Assembly (NCBI GenBank): GCA_037953745.1
Contig: JBAKBP010012383.1
Location: forward strand, 1 to 64,000
Direction: 5' to 3'
Length of the DNA stretch: 64,000 nt
Origin: Lithodes maja
Taxonomy: Eukaryota; Arthropoda; Malacostraca; Decapoda; Lithodidae
Position numbers and translations under genes: made by a program. The notes beneath the pieces were generated by a model, which saw only the letters and a program-made list of their open reading frames with translations, had not been told where the DNA came from and made no database searches. Of this stretch, positions 41,156 through 51,009 are shown one piece after another. Numbering within the stretch: the first letter of the stretch is position 1; each line of letters opens with the position of its first letter.

Positions 41156-41220
41156 GTAGTTTGAGTGGAAGGGGGAGTTTTGGTCTCTTGGCTGAAGGAC
41201 GTCTAAGTAGTGAGGAGCAG

Positions 41221-41320
41221 GATGAAGACGGGATGGATGGATGAGGATTATCCCTGGATAATCTGGCTATATAGCCAGATTGTCCAGGGATAATCCTCAT
41301 CCATCCATCCCGTCTTCATC
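41221..41320. repeat. 100-bp near-perfect palindrome
   Basis: Two 50-base arms, 41221-41270 and 41271-41320, are inverse complements with a single mismatch (T at 41259 against its partner) and no loop. The arm starts GATGAAGACGGGATGGATGG and ends ATCTGGCTAT. It lies between the LINE-E tail and the inverted LTR ends. It has no counterpart elsewhere in the window. Confidence 0.95.
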
Positions 41321-41332
41321 AGCTCCCCTCGT

Positions 41333-41378
<46 letters not shown>

Positions 41379-41390
41379 ACGAGGGAAGCT
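41321..41390. repeat. Inverted Gmr-B LTR ends around (AT)19
   Basis: AGCTCCCCTCGTAACA (41321-41336), then 38 bases of AT repeat (41337-41374), then TGTTACGAGGGAAGCT (41375-41390). The outer 16-mers are inverse complements with one mismatch. The right one is the terminus of the Gmr-B LTR; the left one is therefore a second, oppositely oriented LTR end. Confidence 0.9.
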
Positions 41391-42999
41391 GGGGCAACCA
41401 GATACTTACATAGCCTAGCCCACAGCACCATACTACCCTGCAACAGACACGCTCTTAATATCTGACTCAAACACCAAGACTGTTCTCTAGGAAAAATGGT
41501 TATCTCCCTCTTTGCTCTATTAAAGCAGTAACAAGGAGACACAAAAATAAGCTATTGTCCCCGAGTCTGGTTGATAATGCGAATTAGTATTCAAGAGTAC
41601 TTCTAAGATTACTCTCGACTGCACATAAATGCCAAAACATAACACTGCTAGACCCCCAGACAATTCATAGTATGCCCAATCGCTTAGGAATTAGGAATAA
41701 TAGGAAGCAGAAACATGAGGAAAGTCTGAGCCCTATCCTAACATAAGAAACACACTAGTTGGTACTCCAGTAGGTTGGGGGGGGCAGGCTGCACTTGAGC
41801 ATACCGCCCAAACCACTGTGAATATCAACTTCAATAATAAAGAATAAGTACATGTAATAATAATAAGCAATGCAGCAGAATAATGGAAGAGAAATGGAAG
41901 GAAACAGTGTAGAAGCTTATAATTAAGATTTTCCAGAGGGCGAAATATGCAGTGAAACTAAGTAAACTCTAGTACTTAACCCCTCTTTGGTGGGGCCCGA
42001 CTTAAGGCGGTCTAGAGAACACCTACCTAAAGAGCGGGACCCGCCTTAAGTCGAATGCGATGTTGAGCACACAATTGGCTCTGAGACAGAGTCCGAGCGG
42101 TGGGAGGAGCGTAGGTTGGCTCTGACCGTTCGGCACGGCTCTCGCGCCGCAACTGGCCCCACCTCCACACACATCCACACACCCACTGCCTCCCTAGACA
42201 GGGAAATATGTCAGGAAATTACCGTATTTTAGGGATTTTTTCTTCGTGTTGCACGATCGTTGCAAGACAAAGATCGTAAAAGGATGGTTCAGGTGTCATT
42301 GGAAATCTCAATTAACGCCCTTTCACGGATACATAATTGTATTACGCTCTGGCTCTTCTTTATGCATGAAAAAGAGCATGGAATGAAGCTCGTTTAGGAT
42401 AAATATGCCCGCTTGGCAGTTAGTAGAAGTTATTAACCTAGCCGCTCGTGGAGTGTTAAACTAATGAAGTTAAAACAAAACCAATATGCTTATAATGACT
42501 CCAGCCCTTCAATGCTTCGATCTAATAAGGAACAAAATTATTAAATGTGGTAATAAGGGAAACTTAAGAAGCAAGCTCGACCAACACCCCAAACAGTGAT
42601 GTTGTCACAACGAGAGCCAGGACTAGAGTAAGGGTGGGGCTGTGGGAACCTTCTCATGAGGGTCCCATGGCTGCGCCAGGAGAGAGGTGAGAGCTCCAAG
42701 CGACACTAGACTGCACAATTACACTAGGCAGTCATGCTCTCATTAACACTACAAAAGTAATCAAGTAAAACATAAGACAACATTGTGAAAACTTATGATA
42801 ACGAAACAATTGCACCAAGGCTAAATAAACTAACTAATTATATTGCTAGCCGAACGACAACACAGACTGCAGGCGCCGTCCTGCTAGCCACGAGGGGAGA
42901 AAGACAGAGGGATAGCAAGCGACTAGCCTCTCCCAAGGCTCCCTCAATATAACAAAGACTATGTAATTTGTAACTCGCTCACAAATGACATAGGTTACA
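41375..42999 (-). repeat. Gmr-B 3' LTR (left), carrying a T1 MITE
   Basis: Direct repeat of 56672-58028. Without the MITE at 41976-42459 it is about 1.15 kb. The difference to the right LTR is mainly a separate 245-bp insert in the latter. It ends at ATAGGTTACA, followed by AAATTAATTT instead of a clear polypurine tract, so the tract appears mutated. Confidence 0.8.
41976..42459. mobile_element. TTAA-flanked MITE, family T1 (copy 2)
   Basis: It begins TTAACCCCTCTTTGGTGG and ends GAGTGTTAA, with TTAA on both sides. The interior matches copy 1 (TTGCACGATCGTTGCAAG, AAGGATGGTTCAGGTGTCAT). Near the left end a hairpin pairs CGACTTAAGGCGG with CCGCCTTAAGTCG (about 41998-42056). The right LTR of Gmr-B shows the unoccupied site at 57257-57275 (AGTACTTAAACTAGTG) with one TTAA. 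Confidence 0.9.
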
Positions 43000-43213
43000 A
43001 AATTAATTTGGGAGGGACACCCTCACACCCAGGGGGAGTCTGTTGGTACATCTTGAAACAACAGACTGCTTATACAAGGACCCCAATGGAAATACGCCTA
43101 ACAGCCTTATTGGGCTATCCTTAGTTGGAATTATGCAAGGCTGGTACATGTCATATTTGTAACATACTATGTGGTACCAACTCTGTAAATTGCTAACTGA
43201 ATAAATATTATTA

Positions 43214-43248
<35 letters not shown>

Positions 43249-43319
43249 CTTCAATAACACTAGAAGACATACACAACTAGTCTTTTTTTAGTATTTTTAT
43301 AGTTTTTATATTTTTGTAT
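43000..43319 (-). other. Gmr-B 3' UTR, distal part
   Basis: Sequence between the left LTR and the T3 MITE. It contains a CCCTCACACCCAG block also present in the Gmr-A 3' UTR (about 45190) and an AT-rich block TTTTTATAGTTTTTATATTT resembling 45419-45450 of Gmr-A. A LINE-2A 3' end is inserted in it. Confidence 0.5.
43071..43250 (+). mobile_element. LINE-2A 3' end, 5' truncated, with (ATT)n tail
   Basis: It matches 13257-13369 (CCCCAATGGAAATACGCC, TTGGGCTATCCTTAGTTGG, CATGTCATATTTGTAACATA), then continues CTGAATAAATATTATT into an (ATT) run to about 43248. It supplies the natural tail that is missing from the larger copy. Confidence 0.7.
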
Positions 43320-43729
43320 TTAACCCTCCTGGCCCGGTTGTCATTTTAAAATTACACCACGAATTAAGGGCAGGTGCCCGGTTGTCATTTTAAAATCTGT
43401 AAGCTTGAAAGCCTATTCAGCTTGGTCTGAACGCCGTGCGTCCGACGCCTGTAAACAAAGCCGATCGTTACGTCACCGCACCTCCGAAAACAAGAGAGAG
43501 AAGACTCGTTTGTTATTGTATGTCTGTATGTCGTTGTTTCAGTAGTGAAAAGATCGTCATATTGCTAACATCACCTGCAAGTGCTCTCCACTAAAATCGT
43601 CATCACAACTGAACCAGTTGACATAGAGAGCTCTACTCAACGCCAGTCTACAGATTGGAAACCGCACTACATTTATAGATGCGTGGGAAATTTCTAGCAG
43701 TTAAACTAAACAAAAATACGGTAGCCTAG

Positions 43730-45122
43730 TGTTACGACCGGGCACTCGGGTACACTAGGGCTCTTACACAGGACTCGAGTATGGCTCGCTGCCACAACGG
43801 AAACACACGATCCCAACCCCAGAGTACTGCCAGCCGAACAAAAAACGCCACTACCCTCCAGAGTTCTATCTGCTATAACGGGGTATACAAGAACTCGGTA
43901 CTAGCGTTTCACACAACAGACTAATAACAAGACGGGAGTTATCTAGTCTGGTCAACAATCAAACAAAGAAGAAAGTACTACAACACTAAAGAATAGTGTT
44001 GGCCGAAGCCGAAGTAATCCACCCTTGAACTAAGAACTTAAGAAGTCCTCCACCCTCTACTTCGGATCGGCACTATTACGTTAATTGACGGGATGCTCTC
44101 TTGAGAGATCCAGATCACTAGTATCTGGTTCTCTCCTGGCGATCCTCTCAAAGTCAAGCAATTGAGATAGCACAGTGTTGGGTGGCAGAGGCAAAAGCCC
44201 TCACTCGCAACACAGTGCTAAACTCCCACGGTACACAGTCAGAAAGACCACCTAGGCGTTCCACGTCTCCGTTGCAATTGTACTGGTTCAACCGCAACCT
44301 AGTACTCATAGGAAATCACAACTCAGAAACCCTATCCCAGTCTAGCATTGCCTAAACCAGCAGAAAACAGGAACATGAATAATCGCACACAGGGAAATGC
44401 ATATACGAGTGCAACAAACATCAATCAATCCTATTCTAGTTAACCCTTCCAAAAATAGGCTATCTAACAGGCACTTATCTCGTGAGAACTCAAGCGATAA
44501 TACTTTGGCTGACTAAATCTGCACCAAAGGGGTCATTGGTTAAAAAGGGATGAGAAGAGAAGAAGATAGGCTGTTCAGAGAGTAGAGAAAGTTCACATCA
44601 GTCGGAAGAATATGGATAGTTGCAAGGGATATGAGAAGTCGCTCTGCCTGATGAGTTCTAAAGAATTGTGGCGAGGACCTCTCCTTTTTATACTCGGCCC
44701 TCTAGTGAGCATATCGCCAACTACTAAGGACCGCCCACTAGCAATCGTTACGTAATATTCTCTCTCAATCTGGGATCGACAAAGGATTTCCCACGCGCTG
44801 AGAGGGAGGAGGGAGGAGGGAGGGAGGCCTACCTACCTCGTGGCGCGCTCACGGGCCGTCGTTACATAACTCTCTCTCTTCTCCTCATCATTACATATAA
44901 GTCCCACACACAATACTTATAACTAATGATATAAAATAGAACTCGTTGACTCAGATGAAAACAAAATACATATTTATAATACTTATAGTACAACGGCTCA
45001 CATAAACTAAGTTAGGAAACTCTACACAGACTACAGCCAAAGTTCCTGCCCTGACGATCCTAGCGAGAGTGGGGCCTGACTGGGCGTTCTGTACAGCATG
45101 CTCATACTCGACATGCGTCACA
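43730..45122 (-). repeat. Gmr-A 3' LTR
   Basis: Direct repeat of 49617-51009. In coding orientation it starts TGTGACGCATG and ends CGGTCGTAACA. A CTTTTTATACTCGGCC-type TATA-like element occurs on the plus strand near 44688. Confidence 0.92.
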
Positions 45123-45608
45123 CCTCCCCCAAGATTTTACTTGCTCAACCCTGAGCTAAAATCTGATATACAGAACCCCATCAAACCCCTCACACCCAGC
45201 GACCGCATGGCACTAAAACAACGCTGAGTTGTTTATCACTAAAACACATCTTATAAAAAAAAATTCACATTTCATAACTCCTCCCAACAATAGTAAAAGA
45301 CATAATATCATGCTCCCAGAGCGAGCTTACAGCAGCTCAGCCGTTTGATAGTTCGTGGACTACTCAAACTCTATAGGCTATGACAAACTTATACAATTAT
45401 CTATATAAAAAAGAAAGAGTTTTTATATGATTTTTATATTTTAATATGTTTTTTCCGGCTGCACTATAAGGGCAGCCTATTTTTTCTTCTATACCAAACG
45501 CTCAACTCCTGCTTTACGACCCAATACGCTGGGCTACAACCGCGAGCCAACAAGCACCAAGCGAAAAACACCACTCAAACTAAAGCAGGAGGCTACCCGT
45601 GTGTCAAT
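45123..45608 (-). other. Gmr-A polypurine tract and 3' UTR
   Basis: 45123-45133 on the minus strand is CTTGGGGGAGG, directly against the LTR: the primer for plus-strand DNA synthesis. The rest is untranslated. 45475-45570 is similar to 51098-51190 of Gmr-B (TTCTTCTATAC, CTACGCTGGGCTACA). Confidence 0.75.
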
Positions 45609-48600
45609 CTACCCAGGATCATATACCCTTGAACGACCATCTGCAACCACGTTGTCACAACCAGCAATATGGCGTATGTCCAGGTTATATACCAATAACC
45701 TTAGTGACCACCTGGTCAGCCTCATATTCCGATTGTGAAACTGGTCCAAGATCTTGAGAGGGTGATGATCTGGGTAAACTACAACGACCGGACCATAGGC
45801 TGGAACATAGACCTCGAAATGCCCCAGCGCATCATCGTCCTTTTCACTTTCATTCATCAGGTTCTGAAACGTTGCTAGTGCATTCTTAAGTCCGTCAGGC
45901 ATAACATTGCACTGGTAGGTACTCCCGTCCACAACAAAACCACATACCTCTTTAGCACGCTCGGACAAAGTTACAAGCAACGACCACTCACGACATTCCT
46001 TATCCCTCAGACCCTTCGTCCACACGTAATCCAGCTCTGCTTGCACCATAGGCTGTCGAGCAGGATTTATACGGTAGGGAATTAAACTGAGCCTTGCACT
46101 ATCTCCAGCCTGCATGTCGGATTCTACCCCGTACATCAGGCCTGGAGAAGCAACAAACATGCGAAAGTACTGCCATAGCCTAGTAAATAACTGCCTTGCA
46201 CTGTCTCCACGAACAACATGCCTAGTGCCCTCCCACAACCCAGCCGAGACCGCAGCTTCTAACCTGTAGTCTCCCTCCTTCTCCACCTTCGTCCCTAGAA
46301 CAGCCAGGTCATGAGAGGGACAATCAGTACCACCCGTGCAGTCACTCCCACAGTTCATTATAGCTAAGGCTTCCCCGCCGATACCGTACATGCGCACCCC
46401 CACATTCCTTGTGACGACATCTGCCTGCGCAGCATCACCGCTTTTAGCGACATGGCCAGATACAGTCGGTCTGTGGTAGGGCTGTTGCATTAGACTAGAG
46501 CAGCATTGGGAGGCTATGCGACGACCGGGCACTGCGATACCACAGCCGACCTTACCAATCTGCTCAATGTCTTCCTTTTGACCACCACCCTTGGCAGCCA
46601 TGGGTCGACCCTGACCTGGCAACCATGCCAAAGCCTCGTCGCCCACCTTAAACCACCGAAACAACGAGGCTAACGGTCTTTCAACAGTCACGTGACCTGC
46701 CCGTGGAACATCTTGCACCGCCCGAGTTGTGAGACTCAGGGGCTCGGCACAACCAGTGGGGTATGAACCGAGCTGGTGCTGGAGTGCTGCACACTGCTGC
46801 TCAGGCAGGTGCTCTAGCGCTTCCACAGCCACCAGACTCGTGTCCCCCGCCCACGGCTCCGCCGAGACATAACAATCCCTTCTCTTCTCCACCTGTGCCC
46901 TACTACCCCCCTCTCCTTCTCCACCTTGGCCGCGGCAGACCAACGCAGGGACAGCAGGATGCTCAGGTGGTTGCCTCACAAACTCCTCCAACAGGTTCAC
47001 ATGACATGCTTCCCCGTCCTCGTGTTTGATCTCGACAGCACCATTACCACACTTCTGAACTTCCGGATCCTCCAACTGCAGTTTACAAATATCTGAGGGA
47101 ACCAACCTGTCTAGATGCTTCCGAAGCAACCCAAGTCCTTCCCCAATATCAAACTGAGCAACCCTTTTTTCTCTCCGTGTGCAACGTTGCTGCCCCGGAG
47201 TCTCTTCCGGCCCTACCTCCTCACTAGCTGTGACAGGTCCTGGGGCCTCTCCAGACTCTAACATAGGGGCCAATACTGAATCACCCAGGAGAGCCGCCGA
47301 GTCAAAACTCTTAAAACCAACTCCAGCTTTAGCCTCCTCCTGTTGATCGTTCCTCTGCTGGTCTGAAGACGGAGGACTAGGCTGTGACACTTTATCTGCC
47401 CGAGCTCGGGTGACGGCACACGCCATGGGTTGTGCCTGGCACCGCTCAACACACTCTTGCTCTTCCCTACTCACGTCGGCCGTCCTCTCGGCAACGACTA
47501 AGGGTAGAACCTCAGAAGCGGGCATTGCAAAGTCGTTGCCGAGAAGAAGGTCGACGCCCTCCACTGGCAGCTTCTCCACAATCCCGACATCCAATTCACG
47601 CGCCACACCATCCACCTCCAACTCCAACCGCACCAGCGGGTATGACCGAGTTGCATTAATACCCTGCACCACTACCACCCGAGCCGCATTTATAGGGTAG
47701 CCAGTCAAGTTATTCATCAGAGTCTGGGAAGCACCCGTATCACGCAAGACCTCTACTCCATGCTTGCGCCCCGCCCACATCACGCAACCCCGTCCTCTAT
47801 GGTCGCAAAAAACATCCTGAGCAGGGTTCGAGCCTCCCAGGTGCTTCTGCATTGGCTGTGCCTCAGCCTCTGACGAACTGCCCCGGGCAAACTCAGAAGA
47901 CTTCAGAGACACACCAATGTTGCAGGCCAAAGACACAGCTGCTGTAGGTGGTTTGCTAGGACAGACTCTTGCAAAGTGCCCCTTTTCATGACAATGATAA
48001 CACTCCAACTCCCCTCTGGGCTTCCCTTGGTACTGGGAAGGGCCCGGCCCCTTCTTAAATGGGACGGTGCTAGTCTTGTGGTCAGTCTTGGTATCATAGC
48101 TCTTGTACTTGTTTGCATAATGTATATCACTAACTCGGGGGGGTGGGGCATCACGCCCCTTGTTACCTGCCTCACTACGCTGGGCAGACCCGCACCCACG
48201 AATTAGTGATAGCCGGAGGTCAGCCATCTCAGCTGCCTCCTGTAGAGTTTTAGGGTTCTTTTCTTTAATAGTTAAAGTCATATCTGCACCAGTACACTTA
48301 TAAAACTGCTCGAGCAGAAACAGCTCAGTCAACTGTTCGGCCGTCTCAGCTTTCTCAGAACGTGTCCAGTTTGTAAGTGCATCTTTTAAGTCCCGGGCAT
48401 GTTCAAGAAAGGTCGCCTCCCTAGTCTTTGTAACACCCCGAAACTTCAATCGATATGTTTCTGGTTGCAACTCGTATGCCCGTAGGACAGCTCTCTTCAA
48501 TTCTGGGTAGTCAATGCAAGACTCTAAAGGCAGTGCATCATAAGCCTTCAGACCCTTACCCGTAAGTCTTGAGGAGACCAGAGCTGCCCACTTCTCTTCA

Positions 48601-49403
48601 GGCCAATTATGCTCCCTACACTTCTTCTCAAAACGATTAAAAAATTCTGTGACTTCAGTTTCACTAAATGCCGGCACCAACTTGACTAAGTGGGACAAGG
48701 ACTGTTCTCTTACTTGGCCCTCACGGCCCATCCGAGTCCCTGTCGACTCTGCACGAGTCTTATCTAAATCTATTTGAGCACAATATTTCTCGGAGTCGTA
48801 CCTAAGCTCAGCCTCGTGCCTCCTGGTCTCATTCTCCGCCTCAATCTCATGCCTCCTAGTCTCAGCCTCAATCTCATGCTTCCTAGCCTCATTCTCCTGC
48901 TTCCTAGATTCATTCTCAATCTTAGCAAGCTCGAGTTTAAATATCATATCTGGAGACAGGCAGGAAGAGGGAGTTGCCACTACTGAAGGAGGGGGGGCAA
49001 GAACTGGGGAACCACCATGTGCACCGCCCGAGGGCACTCCAATCTGCCAATTCTCATCCCTCTGTGGGAGAGTGCTAATCTCCGGCAACTGAGTGGACGG
49101 CACTGTGGGAGTCGAGTGAGAGGGGATCTGGGGAGGAACCCCCCCAAACGCCCTCTCCTCCGAAACCCCATGTCGCCCACGCAACACCCAGGAAATCAGC
49201 TCCCCCTTGGACATCCCTCCCACACTGGATAGACCCAAAACCTTGGCTATCAGGTGCAAGCCATAAACATTCACCCCAGTCAGCCTCTCCTCCGTCACAT
49301 GGTACTGCTTACTCACAAAAAGTCTAGCATCCTCCTCACTAGTTACTAACGGCACCTCCTCAAATGGCATCTCTCGCTCCTCGTCAATACTAGGGCACGA
49401 CAT
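45609..49403 (-). CDS. Gmr-A Gag-protease polyprotein with in-frame remnants of integrase and RT (1264 aa)
   Basis: The ATG at 49403-49401 (MSCPSIDEERE) is chosen; ten upstream codons lack an ATG. Domains: Gag with a charged coiled-coil-like repeat (about 165-215, Glu/Arg/His-rich), a retroviral-type Gag core (about 240-400), the CCHC knuckle CYHCHEKGHFARVC (about 463-478) and the retropepsin motif LRDTGASQTLM (about 553). Then come a linker and the integrase C-terminal tail (KPYHRP-like QPYHRPTVSG near 970). Integrase HHCC and DDE residues are absent. RT begins RINPARQPMVQAEL, but text jumps from EWSLLVTL straight to SERAKEVCGFVVDG, losing the first catalytic Asp. A second jump, after ATFQNLMNE, removes the YxDD motif and most of RNase H; the frame ends DNVVADGRSRVYDPG. 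No stop or frameshift anywhere. Confidence 0.85.
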   Translation of the reverse strand: MSCPSIDEEREMPFEEVPLVTSEEDARLFVSKQYHVTEERLTGVNVYGLHLIAKVLGLSSVGGMSKGELISWVLRGRHGVSEERAFGGVPPQIPSHSTPTVPSTQLPEISTLPQRDENWQIGVPSGGAHGGSPVLAPPPSVVATPSSCLSPDMIFKLELAKIENESRKQENEARKHEIEAETRRHEIEAENETRRHEAELRYDSEKYCAQIDLDKTRAESTGTRMGREGQVREQSLSHLVKLVPAFSETEVTEFFNRFEKKCREHNWPEEKWAALVSSRLTGKGLKAYDALPLESCIDYPELKRAVLRAYELQPETYRLKFRGVTKTREATFLEHARDLKDALTNWTRSEKAETAEQLTELFLLEQFYKCTGADMTLTIKEKNPKTLQEAAEMADLRLSLIRGCGSAQRSEAGNKGRDAPPPRVSDIHYANKYKSYDTKTDHKTSTVPFKKGPGPSQYQGKPRGELECYHCHEKGHFARVCPSKPPTAAVSLACNIGVSLKSSEFARGSSSEAEAQPMQKHLGGSNPAQDVFCDHRGRGCVMWAGRKHGVEVLRDTGASQTLMNNLTGYPINAARVVVVQGINATRSYPLVRLELEVDGVARELDVGIVEKLPVEGVDLLLGNDFAMPASEVLPLVVAERTADVSREEQECVERCQAQPMACAVTRARADKVSQPSPPSSDQQRNDQQEEAKAGVGFKSFDSAALLGDSVLAPMLESGEAPGPVTASEEVGPEETPGQQRCTRREKRVAQFDIGEGLGLLRKHLDRLVPSDICKLQLEDPEVQKCGNGAVEIKHEDGEACHVNLLEEFVRQPPEHPAVPALVCRGQGGEGEGGSRAQVEKRRDCYVSAEPWAGDTSLVAVEALEHLPEQQCAALQHQLGSYPTGCAEPLSLTTRAVQDVPRAGHVTVERPLASLFRWFKVGDEALAWLPGQGRPMAAKGGGQKEDIEQIGKVGCGIAVPGRRIASQCCSSLMQQPYHRPTVSGHVAKSGDAAQADVVTRNVGVRMYGIGGEALAIMNCGSDCTGGTDCPSHDLAVLGTKVEKEGDYRLEAAVSAGLWEGTRHVVRGDSARQLFTRLWQYFRMFVASPGLMYGVESDMQAGDSARLSLIPYRINPARQPMVQAELDYVWTKGLRDKECREWSLLVTLSERAKEVCGFVVDGSTYQCNVMPDGLKNALATFQNLMNESEKDDDALGHFEVYVPAYGPVVVVYPDHHPLKILDQFHNRNMRLTRWSLRLLVYNLDIRHIAGCDNVVADGRSRVYDPG

Positions 49404-49596
49404 ACTGAAGTTCACAAAAAATTCTCGAGACAAAAGTGTTAAACTCCCTTATGTAAGCACTAATTACTAAATTAACTGGAGTCTCTTAAATGCTCTCCTA
49501 ATTGCCTTACAAAAAAAAATATTCTTCAATATGCACGCTAAAGTACGAACAAACAAATGTTGTACAACTCTGCAAAAAATTATACTGTTCACAAAA

Positions 49597-49614
49597 TCCT
49601 AAGCAAGGTCGCCA
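49597..49614 (-). other. Gmr-A primer-binding site
   Basis: Coding-strand TGGCGACCTTGCTTAGGA lies two bases inside the upstream LTR. The TGGCGACC start is shared by Gmr-B (56654-56670) and Gmr-C (63594-63611) and resembles sites complementary to tRNA-Arg 3' ends in other Gypsy elements (inference). Confidence 0.65.
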
Positions 49615-49616
49615 TT

Positions 49617-51009
49617 TGTTACGACCGGGCACTCGGGTACACTAGGGCTCTTACACAGGACTCGAGTATGGCTCGCTGCCACAACGGAAACACACGATCC
49701 CAACCCCAGAGTACTGCCAGCCGAACAAAAAACGCCACTACCCTCCAGAGTTCTATCTGCTATAACGGGGTATACAAGAACTCGGTACTAGCGTTTCACA
49801 CAACAGACTAATAACAAGACGGGAGTTATCTAGTCTGGTCAACAATCAAACAAAGAAGAAAGTACTACAACACTAAAGAATAGTGTTGGCCGAAGCCGAA
49901 GTAATCCACCCTTGAACTAAGAACTTAAGAAGTCCTCCACCCTCTACTTCGGATCGGCACTATTACGTTAATTGACGGGATGCTCTCTTGAGAGATCCAG
50001 ATCACTAGTATCTGGTTCTCTCCTGGCGATCCTCTCAAAGTCAAGCAATTGAGATAGCACAGTGTTGGGTGGCAGAGGCAAAAGCCCTCACTCGCAACAC
50101 AGTGCTAAACTCCCACGGTACACAGTCAGAAAGACCACCTAGGCGTTCCACGTCTCCGTTGCAATTGTACTGGTTCAACCGCAACCTAGTACTCATAGGA
50201 AATCACAACTCAGAAACCCTATCCCAGTCTAGCATTGCCTAAACCAGCAGAAAACAGGAACATGAATAATCGTACACAGGGAAATGCATATACGAGTGCA
50301 ACAAACATCAATCAATCCTATTCTAGTTAACCCTTCCAAAAATAGGCTATCTAACAGGCACTTATCTCGTGAGAACTCAAGCGATAATACTTTGGCTGAC
50401 TAAATCTGCACCAAAGGGGTCATTGGTTAAAAAGGGATGAGAAGAGAAGAAGATAGGCTGTTCAGAGAGTAGAGAAAGTTCACATCAGTCGGAAGAATAT
50501 GGATAGTTGCAAGGGATATGAGAAGTCGCTCTGCCTGATGAGTTCTAAAGAATTGTGGCGAGGACCTCTCCTTTTTATACTCGGCCCTCTAGTGAGCATA
50601 TCGCCAACTACTAAGGACCGCCCACTAGCAATCGTTACGTAATATTCTCTCTCAATCTGGGATCGACAAAGGATTTCCCACGCGCTGAGAGGGAGGAGGG
50701 AGGAGGGAGGGAGGCCTACCTACCTCGTGGCGCGCTCACGGGCCGTCGTTACATAACTCTCTCTCTTCTCCTCATCATTACATATAAGTCCCACACACAA
50801 TACTTATAACTAATGATATAAAATAGGACTCGTTGACTCAGATGAAAACAAAATACATATTTATAATACTTATAGTACAACGGCTCACATAAACTAAGTT
50901 AGGAAACTCTACACAGACTACAGCCAAAGTTCCTGCCCTGACGATCCTAGCGAGAGTGGGGCCTGACTGGGCGTTCTGTACAGCATGCTCATACTCGACA
51001 TGCGTCACA
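49617..51009 (-). repeat. Gmr-A 5' LTR
   Basis: Direct repeat of 43730-45122, same length. The plus-strand end CGTCACA is followed by the CTAG duplication and then the remaining T3 MITE arm. Confidence 0.92.

Larger units (their letters stand above)
43730..51009 (-). mobile_element. Gmr-A: young, non-autonomous Gmr1-like Gypsy element
   Basis: Two 1393-bp LTRs (43730-45122 and 49617-51009) flank a single long frame on the minus strand. CTAG is duplicated at 43726-43729 and 51010-51013. On the coding strand a polypurine tract CTTGGGGGAGG abuts the downstream LTR and the primer-binding site TGGCGACCTTGC lies 2 bp from the upstream LTR. By eye I see only two differences between the LTRs (C/T in aatcRcacacaggg-type text near 44382/50272 and A/G near 44939/50827). 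Pol is gutted, so mobility must have been supplied in trans. Confidence 0.9.

Noticed and set aside
45609..49433. Gmr-A frame as a domesticated host gene
   Set aside because: It lies between near-identical LTRs with primer site, polypurine tract and target duplication, so it is a mobile element and not a host gene.
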